Shown: positions 26,803 to 36,218 of the stretch, one piece after another | Layout: the number at the start of each line of letters is the position of its first letter | Numbering within the stretch: position 1 is the first letter of the stretch | NCBI GenBank assembly: GCA_021773355.1 | Contig: JAJFKE010000047.1 | Span: 1 to 64,000 of the forward strand | Direction: 5' to 3' | Origin: Gammaproteobacteria bacterium | GTDB lineage: Bacteria > Pseudomonadota > Gammaproteobacteria > Pseudomonadales > Pseudohongiellaceae | Length of the DNA stretch: 64,000 nucleotides | Translations under genes and position numbers: made by a program | The notes under the pieces: model-generated | Databases searched by the model: none | Seen by the model: the letters and a program-made list of their open reading frames with translations, nothing else | What the model was told of the DNA's origin: nothing

Positions 26803-27641
26803 TTCAATAAATCCTCGGGTTCGAATATCAGTGATAAAGACCTGAAATTCGCATTAAATACATTAATCGGCAAATTCTGTAATTCTGTGAACGGCGCCGC
26901 ACGATAAACCGCATTTTCCGCCGACCTGTCGAATGCCGGGTCACCGCTTGATTGGGTGATTGTGGCATCGATTAATTCACCTGTCGGTAACATTCTAATT
27001 TGAATAATCGCCTGCATTCCGTTTCTGGCACTGGGTGGCCGCGACCAGTTTTCCTGCACAAGTTGCTGAATCAAGGCTGTCCCGCTCTGTATCATCTCAA
27101 ACTCTGAGCTAGCGACTTCGGCCGCGGCCGCGGCGGCATCGGCGGCCTCCTGCTGTCTTTGTAACTCTCTATCTCGGCTTTCCTGCAGCCTTTGCGCCGC
27201 GGCGAGTTCCCGCTGTCTACGCTGCTCTGCTTCTCTTTGTTGCTGCTCGCGTAGCAGCTGCTCCGCATTCAATCTGTCCTGTTGCTGACGTTCACGCAGG
27301 GCTGCGCGCTCCCTTTGCTGCCGGTCTTCCTCGGCACGCGCCTGGGCCTGGGCCTGCTGCTGTCGCTCAGCCTCTGCAGCGCGCCGTGCCTCTTCCTGTT
27401 GCCTGTCTCGTTGCTGTTGTTGCTGTCGTTCTACGCGTTTTCGTTCGTTAGTGACTTGCGGGTTTTCCTGCACCAGCAATGCCTTAACCACGGTTGGCTG
27501 AATTAGCTCCAGCGCGTCTGTGTTTCTGTTGCTCTGCAAATAGAGAAGCAGGGCCAGCAGTAGGCTATGAAACGTAACGGCCGCCACTACGGACAGTGGA
27601 TAACCGTTATAAATAATCACATTGTTTATCGAATCTTTCAT
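26799..27641 (-). CDS. tolA: Tol-Pal system protein TolA
   Basis: TolA spans the periplasm and transmits force from TolQR to the outer membrane. It has an N-terminal membrane anchor (VVAAVTFHSLLLALLLYL, about 17-34), a long helical region rich in Gln, Arg, Glu and Ala (about 60-180) and a C-terminal TonB-like domain (about 190-280). The helical domain is shorter than in E. coli. It is coupled to tolB by a four-base overlap. Confidence 0.94.
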   Translation of the reverse strand: MKDSINNVIIYNGYPLSVVAAVTFHSLLLALLLYLQSNRNTDALELIQPTVVKALLVQENPQVTNERKRVERQQQQQRDRQQEEARRAAEAERQQQAQAQARAEEDRQQRERAALRERQQQDRLNAEQLLREQQQREAEQRRQRELAAAQRLQESRDRELQRQQEAADAAAAAAEVASSEFEMIQSGTALIQQLVQENWSRPPSARNGMQAIIQIRMLPTGELIDATITQSSGDPAFDRSAENAVYRAAPFTELQNLPINVFNANFRSLSLIFEPEDLLN

Positions 27642-27664
27642 CAGCGCATCGCATTCGGCAAAAA

Positions 27665-28105
27665 TTAAATCTCGCCTAGAGGCTGGGTGATGAAACTCGG
27701 GTTTGCAACTCCGGCAGCCTGCAAGGTGGTAATCAACTTAACCATGGCACCCCAACCTGCAGCAGTATCACCCTCGACCAAAACTTGAATGCTCGGGTTT
27801 GCGTTGGTGATGATGCCAACCTGGGTGCCCAGGGTCTCTAAACTTACCGGCGCTCGATCCTCTCCGGTGGCACCAACACTAATAAAATATTCACCGGCGG
27901 CGGTTAATGAGACCACCAAGGTTTCCAGGTTTTCATCGATAGCCAGAGGTTCATTATTTGCTTCGGGAAGCTCGACCTCAATACCCTGATTCAGCAAGGG
28001 AGCTGTTACCATGAACACCACAAGCAGGACCAACATCACATCGATGAAGGGAACTACGTTTATCTCGCCCATTGGTTTCCGCTTTTTGCGGACGATAGTT
28101 TCCAT
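27665..28105 (-). CDS. tolR: Tol-Pal system protein TolR
   Basis: An ExbD/TolR-family inner membrane protein of 146 residues. It has one membrane helix with the proton-channel aspartate (INVVPFIDVMLVLLVVFMV) and a periplasmic domain. I chose the ATG at 28105; a TTG immediately precedes it in frame. Confidence 0.95.
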   Translation of the reverse strand: METIVRKKRKPMGEINVVPFIDVMLVLLVVFMVTAPLLNQGIEVELPEANNEPLAIDENLETLVVSLTAAGEYFISVGATGEDRAPVSLETLGTQVGIITNANPSIQVLVEGDTAAGWGAMVKLITTLQAAGVANPSFITQPLGEI

Positions 28106-28132
28106 CAAACAAGCCTTTTCGACGAATTGCGT

Positions 28133-28819
28133 CTAGTCACTATGTACCTGCCGATGCAGAATGCTGGAGAACTCATCGGTAAATGTAATGTAACTGCTGG
28201 TGATGTTGTCCACGCTTGCCGTATAGCGGTTATAGACCACTACCGCCGGTATAGCGACGAACAAGCCCATGGCAGTAGCAATCAGCGCTTCGGCGATATC
28301 CGGCGCGATCACCTGTAGAGTTACCTGAGCCTGGCTGGCCAGACCAATAAATGAATTCATGATGCCGATGACGGTACCAAATAAGCCGATATAAACTGAG
28401 ACCGAAGCGACAGTTGCTAAAAAAGGTAAATGTTTCTCCAACTTCTCTTCTTCTCGCGAATAGGCCACGCGCATGGCGCGTTGAGCACCTTCCATGATGG
28501 CTTCTTTATCGACCGAGGCCTGTTGCCGCAGACGCATAAACTCTTTGAAGCCTGAGCGAAAAATGTTTTCCATACCGACCACCGGTATGTCTTCCTTCTG
28601 CATTTGACTGCCTTCTTTGTAGAGCTGACTCAGATCCATACCAGACCAGAATCGATGCTCGAAGCTGAGTACGCCTTTTGCCGCAGCAGAAAGCACCAGC
28701 CAGCGTTGAAAAATCATCACCCAGGAAATAATTGAAAGCAGCAGCAGAGTTATTAAAACTAACTGTACTGGCAGACTCGCTTCCAATATTAGCGTTGTAG
28801 GCGTTATCCCATCGTTCAA
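28133..28819 (-). CDS. tolQ: Tol-Pal system protein TolQ
   Basis: A proton-channel subunit of the ExbB/TolQ family with three membrane helices (about 17-38, 138-160, 172-195) and the conserved LPFLATVASVSVYIGLFGTV region. The start appears to be TTG at 28819, with GGAG seven bases upstream. It is the first gene of tolQRAB-pal-cpoB. The ybgC thioesterase that usually precedes tolQ is missing. Confidence 0.95.
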   Translation of the reverse strand: MNDGITPTTLILEASLPVQLVLITLLLLSIISWVMIFQRWLVLSAAAKGVLSFEHRFWSGMDLSQLYKEGSQMQKEDIPVVGMENIFRSGFKEFMRLRQQASVDKEAIMEGAQRAMRVAYSREEEKLEKHLPFLATVASVSVYIGLFGTVIGIMNSFIGLASQAQVTLQVIAPDIAEALIATAMGLFVAIPAVVVYNRYTASVDNITSSYITFTDEFSSILHRQVHSD

Positions 28820-29131
28820 TTCTATTCTCCAGAGAAGGCATCAAAATCAGATACCGCATTAACTCAATTCTGCTGTGATTCGAAGCAACGGCTAGCTTGA
28901 TACCACTTACTATGACAACGAAAATCGGCAGGAAATCCGCGACTTCAAAGGGATTATTCGGCCAAAACGGAAAATAGTTTTGTGAAAAGGCATTTAACTT
29001 GTTAAATGTAACTATTGTGAGATAAATGGAGACTTTTGCCGGGCAAATCATGTCGAAATCGTGGCAATATATTGGCCCTATAGGCGAAAATTCAACGCAA
29101 CTAAATTATCCAGACAATGCCTTGAACAAAA
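28820..29131. other. Intergenic region tolQ-ruvB
   Basis: This 312-nt gap occupies the place where ybgC is found in many gammaproteobacteria. A long minus-strand frame (28506-29051) mostly overlaps tolQ in another frame and has no YbgC motifs. It should hold the tol operon promoter, but I cannot assign one confidently. Confidence 0.6.
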
Positions 29132-30172
29132 TTATTCGTCGCTTGAATCTTGTTGGAATAAATCAGCAATTTGTTCCGATGGCTTAATCCCAAAGTGCTT
29201 ATAGGCAAACTGCGTCACCACACGACCTCGAGGCGTTCGCATAATAAATCCCTGTTGGATTAAATAGGGCTCTAATACATCTTCGATTGTGTCTCTTTCT
29301 TCGCTGATGGCAGCGGCGAGGCTATCAATACCCACCGGACCGCCTGCAAACTTTTCGATCATGGTCATCAGTAAACGGCGATCCATATGATCGAATCCGT
29401 TCTTATCAATACTGAGCATATCCAGGGCAAGACCCGCAGTTTTCAGGTTCACGTTACCGTCCACCTTCACCTCAGAATAATCTCTGACTCGACGCAGCAA
29501 GCGATTCGCAATACGTGGAGTACCTCGCGATCTCTTGGCAATTTCTGCAGCACCTGAAGCATCTGTCGCGGTGCCGAGAATTTTCGCCGAGCGACTTACT
29601 ATGCTGCTTAATTCTTCAACCGAATAGAATTCCAGACGCTGAGTTATGCCGAAGCGATCTCGCAGTGGAGATGTTAATAAACCCGCACGGGTGGTAGCGC
29701 CGACCAGAGTGAATGGAGGAAGGTCCAATTTGATTGAACGTGCGGCGGGCCCCTCTCCGATCATCAGGTCCAGTTGATAGTCCTCCATTGCCGGATAGAG
29801 TATCTCTTCTATCACCGGGCTGAGTCGGTGAATCTCATCGATGAACAGCACATCTCCGGCGTCCAGATTGGTCAGCATTGCGGCTAAATCGCCAGCCTTC
29901 TCGAGAACTGGACCGGATGTGGTCTTAATGGATACCTGTAACTCATTGGCGATAATATTTGCCAAGGTAGTTTTGCCTAATCCCGGCGGACCAAATACCA
30001 GAGTGTGGTCCAAAGGCTCTTTGCGATTTCGAGCAGCACTTATGAAAATTTCCATCTGCTGTTTTACTTCTTGCTGACCTATATAGTCTTGCAAGTAAAG
30101 CGGGCGAATAGCTCGATCTGCGGAATCCTCTACCGGAGCCGCTAGCGGCGATATCAGTCTGTCTTCTTCCAT
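29132..30172 (-). CDS. ruvB: Holliday junction branch migration helicase RuvB
   Basis: The AAA+ motor of RuvAB branch migration (346 residues). The Walker A motif [16 protein letters not shown], Walker [10 protein letters not shown], sensor region GATTRAGLL and the C-terminal winged helix ([17 protein letters not shown]) are all present. It follows ruvA by 45 nt. Confidence 0.97.
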   Translation of the reverse strand: MEEDRLISPLAAPVEDSADRAIRPLYLQDYIGQQEVKQQMEIFISAARNRKEPLDHTLVFGPPGLGKTTLANIIANELQVSIKTTSGPVLEKAGDLAAMLTNLDAGDVLFIDEIHRLSPVIEEILYPAMEDYQLDLMIGEGPAARSIKLDLPPFTLVGATTRAGLLTSPLRDRFGITQRLEFYSVEELSSIVSRSAKILGTATDASGAAEIAKRSRGTPRIANRLLRRVRDYSEVKVDGNVNLKTAGLALDMLSIDKNGFDHMDRRLLMTMIEKFAGGPVGIDSLAAAISEERDTIEDVLEPYLIQQGFIMRTPRGRVVTQFAYKHFGIKPSEQIADLFQQDSSDE

Positions 30173-30217
30173 TCTCTTTCCGCTGCAATCAAATAATCAA
30201 AAATCAGTAGCTGTTGC

Positions 30218-30823
30218 TTAAGCCAAACTCTTCAGGGATTGACGAATCAGCTGCTCAGAATCACTTATATTCGGTTTTGCCTTTAATACTTGAGCTATAG
30301 CATGAGCGGCTTGTTGTGGTTTATAACCGAGCGATACTAAAGCAGCCTCTGCGTCTTTCGTCATTGAAGAGGAAGGCTGTGTAGGCTCTTCATTAGTATT
30401 CACTCCCGTCACCTCTACCCAATCTCCGAGGCGATCACGCATCTCAATTAGCAGACGTTCGGCTGTCTTCTTGCCTATACCCGGCAGATTGACCAGTGCA
30501 TTGATGTCATTGCTACGCACAGTTCGCACAAACTCGTCTGCCTCCATGCTGGAGAGAATGCCCAGTGCCATCTTCGGGCCAACGCCATTCACCTTAATCA
30601 GCGAGCGGAACATAGTCTTGTCTTTTTCTTCGTAGAAACCGTAGAGTAGCTGCGCATCTTCTCTAACTACAAAATGGGTGTGCAGTGTCAACTCTTGACC
30701 TAAATCCGGCAATTGATAGAGTGTACTCATGGGCACCTGAACTTCGTAGGTAATGCCGGCAACATCTACCTGAATTTCTGGCGGCTTCTTGTCAACGAGA
30801 ATTCCACGTATCCGTCCTATCAC
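30218..30823 (-). CDS. ruvA: Holliday junction branch migration protein RuvA
   Basis: RuvA binds four-way junctions and loads RuvB. The 201-residue protein has the N-terminal OB fold (MIGRIRGILVDKKPPEI), two helix-hairpin-helix motifs (VNGVGPKMALGILSS, LPGIGKKTAERLLIEM) and the mobile C-terminal RuvB-binding domain. Its start overlaps the end of ruvC by four bases. Confidence 0.96.
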   Translation of the reverse strand: MIGRIRGILVDKKPPEIQVDVAGITYEVQVPMSTLYQLPDLGQELTLHTHFVVREDAQLLYGFYEEKDKTMFRSLIKVNGVGPKMALGILSSMEADEFVRTVRSNDINALVNLPGIGKKTAERLLIEMRDRLGDWVEVTGVNTNEEPTQPSSSMTKDAEAALVSLGYKPQQAAHAIAQVLKAKPNISDSEQLIRQSLKSLA

Positions 30824-31338
30824 TTGAGTCTCTTCCTGCTAAATGATTTGGCGCCAGCCACACGAATCAGACTGGCTTCGGTATTCGCATGGCATATTGC
30901 TACAGCCAGTGCATCCGCCGCATCCTCCGCTATCTTATCACTTATGGATAACAGTGCTTTAACCATATGTTGAACTTGTAATTTATCAGCACCGCCAGCA
31001 CCCACAACCGCCTGTTTAACCTTACGCGCTGAATATTCAGCCACCGGCAACTCATGAAATAGACAGGCAACCATCGCGCTACCTCGCGCTTGGCCCAGTT
31101 TTAACGCAGCCGAAGCGTTTCTCCCCATGAAGATCTCTTCAACCGCCGCTTGCTGTGGTGAATATTCTTCTATGACCTGGCAGATTTCTGTGAAAATAAT
31201 TTTTAACCGTTCCGGCTGAGAAGGCGTGTCGGTGCGCACACAGCCGCAGTGAATATAGTCCAGTTTGTTGCCAACAGAATTGATCAGACCATAACCCGTT
31301 ATTCTGGAACCAGGATCAATGCCGAGAATAATGGCCAT
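30820..31338 (-). CDS. ruvC: Holliday junction resolvase RuvC
   Basis: RuvC cleaves Holliday junctions. The 172-residue protein has the acidic catalytic residues in GIDPGSRITGYG (D7), AVEEIFMGRNASAAL and EDAADALAVAICH. First of ruvCAB; yebC lies 77 nt upstream. Confidence 0.96.
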   Translation of the reverse strand: MAIILGIDPGSRITGYGLINSVGNKLDYIHCGCVRTDTPSQPERLKIIFTEICQVIEEYSPQQAAVEEIFMGRNASAALKLGQARGSAMVACLFHELPVAEYSARKVKQAVVGAGGADKLQVQHMVKALLSISDKIAEDAADALAVAICHANTEASLIRVAGAKSFSRKRLK

Positions 31339-31415
31339 TCGATTTCCTTGGAATAGTGGCGAAGGGTTTGGATTGCTACCAAATATCCATCTTGGCCCGG
31401 AAAAGTAACGCCAGT

Positions 31416-32159
31416 TTATAGTTGAGCTGCTATCTCATCTGAAATATTGGCATTATGGTAGACGTTCTGAACATCATCCAGTTCTTCCATAAGGTCAATT
31501 AACTTTAATAGTGTCTCGGCAGAACTCAGATCGAGTTCAGCTTCGGTTGCAGCCAGCATAGTCATCTCGGCCGTGCTCGGAACCAGTTCGGCTACTGCCA
31601 AGGCATCTTGTACAGGACCAAAAGTTTCCAGGCTGGTCATTACATCGATGCTGCCATCCGCATTGCTAACGATGTCATGTGCTCCAGCATCAAGCGCCAC
31701 TTCCATGATTTGTTCCTCGCTGTGACCGGCCGCGAAACTAATAATACCGGTACGCTCGAACAGATAGGCCACAGAACCGTTGGTTCCTAGCGTACCTCCG
31801 AATTTAGTAAAGGCATGGCGAACCTCGGCTACGGTTCGATTCTTATTGTCAGTCAAAGTTTTCACCAGTATGGCCACTCCACCAGGACCGTAGCCCTCAT
31901 AATCAAGCTCTTCAAGATTGTCGTTCTCCGCCGTGCCAGCACCGCGAGCAACTGCACGATCAATCGTGTCTCGCGTCATATTGGCGCCGAGCGCCTTGTC
32001 TACAACCGCGCGCAACCGCGGATTGTCAGCGACATCTCCGCCACCCATCTTGGCGGCTACAGTTAACTCACGAATGATTTTGGTGAATATCTTGCCACGC
32101 TTCGCATCCTGCCCCGCCTTTCGGTGCTTTATATTGGCCCATTTACTATGTCCCGCCAT
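31416..32159 (-). CDS. yebC: YebC/PmpR-family protein
   Basis: A 247-residue protein of the YebC/TACO1 family, described variously as a DNA-binding regulator and as a translation factor that helps ribosomes through proline-rich stretches. The family signature [25 protein letters not shown] is at the N terminus (1-25; first 20 residues diagnostic). The position between aspS and ruvC is conserved. A perfect hairpin element lies between it and aspS. Confidence 0.95.
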   Translation of the reverse strand: MAGHSKWANIKHRKAGQDAKRGKIFTKIIRELTVAAKMGGGDVADNPRLRAVVDKALGANMTRDTIDRAVARGAGTAENDNLEELDYEGYGPGGVAILVKTLTDNKNRTVAEVRHAFTKFGGTLGTNGSVAYLFERTGIISFAAGHSEEQIMEVALDAGAHDIVSNADGSIDVMTSLETFGPVQDALAVAELVPSTAEMTMLAATEAELDLSSAETLLKLIDLMEELDDVQNVYHNANISDEIAAQL

Positions 32160-32185
32160 ATCAGCCTAACTCCCGATAGATTGTT

Positions 32186-32245
32186 AGGGGCCCTATGATT
32201 AACTCCAAACTGCCTCTGGCTTTTGGAGTTAATCATAGGGCCCCT
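32186..32245. repeat. 24-bp perfect inverted repeat related to the element family
   Basis: The arms are 32186-32209 and 32222-32245, perfectly complementary, with a 12-nt loop that can pair further (GCC/GGC). Each arm carries TTAACTCCAAA at its inner end, as do the ends of the element at 18906-19076. It lies between aspS and yebC on the minus strand. There is no T-run, so it is not a typical intrinsic terminator. It may be a minimal member of the element family with its interior lost. Confidence 0.85.
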
Positions 32246-32258
32246 CGTATTTAGAAAA

Positions 32259-34034
32259 TTATTGGGCAGCCGGAGCTTGCTCCCGTAATCGAATATTGAG
32301 CTCACCTAATTGCTTACCGGAAACTGAACCAGGCGCATCTGTTAGAGGACAAGCAGCTGACTGCGTCTTGGGAAAGGCTATTACATCGCGAATGGAAGTG
32401 GCGCCTGTCATTAACATGATCAGTCTGTCCAAGCCAAAGGCAATACCACCATGCGGCGGACAACCAAAGCTCAAAGCATCTAGCAGAAAACCAAATTTCT
32501 CCCGTGCCTCTTCTTCATCTATCCCCAGCACCTTGAAAACTTCTTGTTGCATCTCCGGCTTGTTGATACGAATAGAGCCACCGCCCAATTCTGTGCCATT
32601 CAACACCATGTCATAGGCTCGCGATAAGGCGGCCAGCGGATTGGCGGCTAGTTGTTCTGCATCGCAGGCCGGAGCGGTGAACGGGTGATGCAGTGAAGTC
32701 AAGCTACCATCACTTGCAGTTTCAAACATGGGAAAATCAACTACCCACAACGGAGCCCAACCGTCCCTGACCTGCCCTAAATCTTCCGCCACTTTTATTC
32801 GCAGCGCACCCAGGGCTTCGTTAACTATCTTGCTCTTGTCGGCGCCGAAGAAAATAATATCCCCGGTCTCGGCCTTGAGTGTTTGCATTAGGGTAGCAAC
32901 CACTTGCTCGGGCATAAATTTTAAAATAGGAGATTGCAAGCCCTCTATACCAGCATCGATATCATTCACTTTCACCCAGGCCAGCCCCTTCGCACCATAG
33001 ATTGCGACAAAGGCAGTGTAGTCATCTATCACCTTGCGACTGATGCTTGCACCCTGGGGAACACGCAAGGCAACTACCCTACTCTGCTCATCATTAGCCG
33101 GCCCACTGAATACCTTGAAGTCCACTTCCTGCATCAAATCGGCTATATCTACCAGTTCCAAATCTATGCGCAAGTCCGGCTTGTCAGAGCCAAAACGCTG
33201 CATGGCTTCCGCGTGAGACATTTGCGGAAAACTACCCAAATCAACGTCAAGATGGCTCTTAAACACTTCGCTGATAAGCTGCTCCATAACAGTCATAATC
33301 TGCTCTTCATTCATAAATGAAGTTTCTACATCGATCTGCGTGAACTCGGGCTGCCGGTCCGCTCGCAGGTCTTCGTCTCTAAAACATTTTGCAATCTGAT
33401 AGTAACGGTCCATACCCGCGGCCATGAGTATCTGCTTGAACAGCTGTGGTGACTGCGGCAGCGCAAAAAATTTATTGGGGTGGGTTCTGCTAGGCACCAA
33501 ATAATCGCGAGCTCCCTCCGGGGTCGCTTTAGTCAGCAGGGGTGTCTCGACATCGACGAAGCCATTGTCGTCGAGGAAATTTCGAACGGTATTGGTAACT
33601 TTCGAACGGAATCTAAGTCGATCTGCCATTTCCGGTCGACGTAAATCGATATAGCGATAACGCAATCTAATCTCTTCACCAACCTCCGAGTGATCATCTA
33701 ATTGAATAGGCGGAGTATTGGCTGCATTGAGCACTTCCAATTGCTTGCCCAGGACTTCGATCTGGCCTGTACCCATGTCATTGTTTACAGTGCCTTCTGG
33801 CCGCAGGCGCACAATGCCAGTCACCTTGATCACGAACTCATTACGCACGCCTTCAGCTATAGCAAAACTTTCAACGGTATCGGGGTCATACACTACCTGT
33901 GCGATACCTTCTCTATCCCTGACATCCAGAAAAATTACTCCGCCGTGATCACGGCGACGATGAACCCACCCGCAGAGCTCGACTTCTTGATCAACAAATG
34001 TTTCGTTCAATTCACCGCAATAATGGCTGCGCAT
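32259..34034 (-). CDS. aspS: Aspartyl-tRNA synthetase (bacterial type)
   Basis: This enzyme charges tRNA-Asp. The 591-residue protein has an N-terminal anticodon-binding OB fold ([20 protein letters not shown]), the catalytic core with motif 2 ([19 protein letters not shown]), the bacterial GAD insertion (about 290-420) and motif 3 ([15 protein letters not shown]). It lies downstream of the FmdB gene, as in pseudomonads. Confidence 0.97.
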   Translation of the reverse strand: MRSHYCGELNETFVDQEVELCGWVHRRRDHGGVIFLDVRDREGIAQVVYDPDTVESFAIAEGVRNEFVIKVTGIVRLRPEGTVNNDMGTGQIEVLGKQLEVLNAANTPPIQLDDHSEVGEEIRLRYRYIDLRRPEMADRLRFRSKVTNTVRNFLDDNGFVDVETPLLTKATPEGARDYLVPSRTHPNKFFALPQSPQLFKQILMAAGMDRYYQIAKCFRDEDLRADRQPEFTQIDVETSFMNEEQIMTVMEQLISEVFKSHLDVDLGSFPQMSHAEAMQRFGSDKPDLRIDLELVDIADLMQEVDFKVFSGPANDEQSRVVALRVPQGASISRKVIDDYTAFVAIYGAKGLAWVKVNDIDAGIEGLQSPILKFMPEQVVATLMQTLKAETGDIIFFGADKSKIVNEALGALRIKVAEDLGQVRDGWAPLWVVDFPMFETASDGSLTSLHHPFTAPACDAEQLAANPLAALSRAYDMVLNGTELGGGSIRINKPEMQQEVFKVLGIDEEEAREKFGFLLDALSFGCPPHGGIAFGLDRLIMLMTGATSIRDVIAFPKTQSAACPLTDAPGSVSGKQLGELNIRLREQAPAAQ

Positions 34035-34132
34035 AAGCTATTCCTGTCTCAATGCATTCTGTATTTAGTGACCCGCATTTCACCGCGGTATCTCACTGTG
34101 ATCGTTCTATCGGGTTCCCAGTTAGCTGCAGT

Positions 34133-34519
34133 CTAAGACTTAGCCGAGGAAGCCTTAGAAGCCTTGTTGCTACTATCCTTACTCGCCTTACTCGCTCCTT
34201 TACCTGCATCCTTAGTCGATACAGGTGTCTTAGCCGCCGAGTCGGAGTCGGATTTGTTGGGTTTGTCGGCATCTGACGTGCTGGATTCAGTACTGTTTGG
34301 GGTCGCAGATTCTGATTCGGCTAATTGTTTCTTATCCCCGGTTTTGAAGTCAGTTTCATACCAACCACCACCTTTCAGCCGAAAACTAGCGGCCGAAACT
34401 AACTTTTTCAGGTTTTCAGTGCCACATGCGGGGCATTCAAGTAAAGACGCTTCACTGATTTTCTGCAGCGCCTCCATTTTGTGCTCACATTTCGTGCACT
34501 GGTATTCATATATTGGCAT
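34133..34519 (-). CDS. FmdB-family zinc ribbon protein with a Ser/Lys/Asp-rich tail
   Basis: The N-terminal half is a standard FmdB/regulatory zinc ribbon: MPIYEYQCTKCEHKMEAL, then LECPACG, giving two CXXC knuckles. Residues from about 65 onward are low complexity, mainly serine, lysine, aspartate and alanine. Exact function is unknown across the family. It is 98 nt upstream of aspS and probably co-transcribed. Confidence 0.85.
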   Translation of the reverse strand: MPIYEYQCTKCEHKMEALQKISEASLLECPACGTENLKKLVSAASFRLKGGGWYETDFKTGDKKQLAESESATPNSTESSTSDADKPNKSDSDSAAKTPVSTKDAGKGASKASKDSSNKASKASSAKS

Positions 34520-35627
34520 CTAACTCATTCCTCAGGATTCGAGTTACACATCTTGTAAGACGGTGATCGAGTCCAAATGCAGCACAGCGATTTGGGTCTG
34601 CGCTGCTAAAAGCCGGCGATTATACCTTATATGGATTTTTCCACGCACCTATCTTTGGAACCCATCCTTTGGAGCCCATCTATCTGCAGATCTAGTCTTT
34701 TGTGCCGCATGGCTTAACACCCCTCTTAAATGAGCTAATGCTGCCGCAATTCTCAATCCAAGGTTCTCCCAAAATCCAAATATAGAATTTTGCAAGGTCT
34801 AATCGCGTATATATGCACAGGGGTTTAGCCCTTCACATCATTCAGCTGGGTAGCTCAAGCACAGCCCAGGCACGACCCCACTGCAACGACTTAGGTGGAA
34901 CTTAGGTATCCGTTTGGATCCCGAGCCAGGTCACATTACTGCCTAAAAGAAACTTACAACATGGCCGCAACTGTCAACCATTGATCGTTGTGGGACGGTA
35001 CCGATATCACAAAAATTTAAGGTCCTGTCACTGACACCACTAATTGCTTAGGCAATTCTTTTTAGCAAACATTTATTTGCCAACGAGGCAATCCTGCAAT
35101 TGAAGCTGGTTTATCTGGTATAGATACTTAGCTGCCTGTTAACCATCCCGCCATTCACAAAATTAATTATTCGCAAGTGAAAAGCAGATTCAGTCTGGGC
35201 GGTGGAACCGAAAATTCACTTCATGCAGTTTCCAATGGAAATTCAGCGCATCAAAACTTGATCTAAATCCCTAAAGTTGGCAAAGATATTTGACAAAATG
35301 CCGGAACTATGTGGCTAGATTTTTATGCCATTAGTTACCTTTTTACTCGTATCAAACTGGTTTTTTGACACCTAAATTACCGGTATTTTATCAATCTGCA
35401 CAGATGTGCAGGAAAGTTGAGGAAAGTTGCTAGAATTACTTGCTAGCTCAATGTGAATGATTTATAAATACACCCCCTGAGAGACAGCGGGGAATTCAAT
35501 TTTTGGAGCAGAAGCTAAAAATTGATTTCAATACCAGGTTTCATTTATTCAGAACGAGATTTAGCCGAGCTAAATCTTGGAACCAAGACCTAATTAACTA
35601 CTAATTCAAACTGTAAAGAGAGCGGGC
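34520..35627. other. 1.1-kb non-coding region before the HU-like gene
   Basis: No frame in this stretch has a recognisable product. It is AT-rich and contains a weak plus-strand hairpin followed by Ts (35042-35063), a direct repeat GGAAAGTTG near 35411-35430 and promoter-like sequence upstream of the HU-like gene. A small RNA is possible but not supported by any known family. Confidence 0.5.
35365..35394 (+). promoter_or_regulatory. Candidate sigma-70 promoter for the HU-like gene
   Basis: TTGACA at 35365-35370 and TATCAA at 35389-35394 are separated by 18 bp, about 235 nt before the start codon. The long leader this implies is unusual, so another promoter nearer the gene cannot be excluded. 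Confidence 0.35.
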
Positions 35628-36020
35628 ATGGCTGTTAAAAAATCACCAAAGAAAGCTGTACGAAAAACTAAAGCAAGCGCGGTTGCAACGCGCAAGACTC
35701 CAGCTATTCAAAAGAAATACACCAAGACTGAAATTCTTAATGAAATTTCAGAAAACACTTCAGTAAGCAAAAAAGAAGTTGCTGCTATTCTCGAAGAACT
35801 TGGCGTTCTGATCGAGCGTCATGTGAAGAAGCGTGCTGTTGGCGAATTCACTCTACCAGGATTGTTGAAAATCAAATCTGTAGTACGTCCTGCCAGACCT
35901 GCCAGGAAGAATGTTCCGAATCCTTTCCGCCCCGGCGAAATGATGGACATTCCCCGCAAACCTGCCAGCACTCGCGTTAAAGTTCTGCCACTAAAGAAGC
36001 TTAAAGAATTCGCCCTATAA
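35628..36020 (+). CDS. HU/IHF-family DNA-binding protein with a basic N-terminal tail
   Basis: A 130-residue nucleoid-associated protein. Residues 1-30 form a Lys/Arg/Ala-rich tail (MAVKKSPKKAVRKTKASAVA), reminiscent of histone H1-like tails. Residues from about 33 match the HU fold (YTKTEILNEISENTSVSKKEV, then GEFTLPGLLKIKSV and RNVPNPFRPGE-like beta arm). The arm in HU proteins bends DNA. The start has GAGAGCGGG upstream. A strong terminator follows, so it is monocistronic. Confidence 0.88.
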   Translation: MAVKKSPKKAVRKTKASAVATRKTPAIQKKYTKTEILNEISENTSVSKKEVAAILEELGVLIERHVKKRAVGEFTLPGLLKIKSVVRPARPARKNVPNPFRPGEMMDIPRKPASTRVKVLPLKKLKEFAL

Positions 36021-36110
36021 GGTCAGCTTCCAGCTTTTAGATTCTGTCATCTGTCTATCGAGGTACTGGCAACCCAGGACTTGATAGCCGCAGAATCCGT
36101 AGAAAATTAG

Positions 36111-36135
36111 AAAGGCAGCCTAGGCTGCCTTTTTT
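36111..36135 (+). terminator. Intrinsic terminator after the HU-like gene
   Basis: AGGCAGCC and GGCTGCCT form a stem around TA, followed by a run of Ts, with As before it. It lies about 90 nt after the stop codon and before proS. Confidence 0.88.
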
Positions 36136-36218
36136 GATTTCATCGAGGTCTATAAGCTCCAGTGCTGATAGTCAAATTAGTCTAAGATAGTAGCAATTCA
36201 GCCCTAAACGGATTATCC

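Noticed and set aside
28506..29051. 181-residue minus-strand frame considered as the missing ybgC
   Set aside because: Most of it overlaps tolQ in another frame and it shows no thioesterase motif.
35042..35063. Hairpin AATTGC-TTAG-GCAATT followed by TTTTT, considered as a small-RNA terminator
   Set aside because: Only a six-pair AT-rich stem, with no promoter or conserved RNA upstream; not enough to call.
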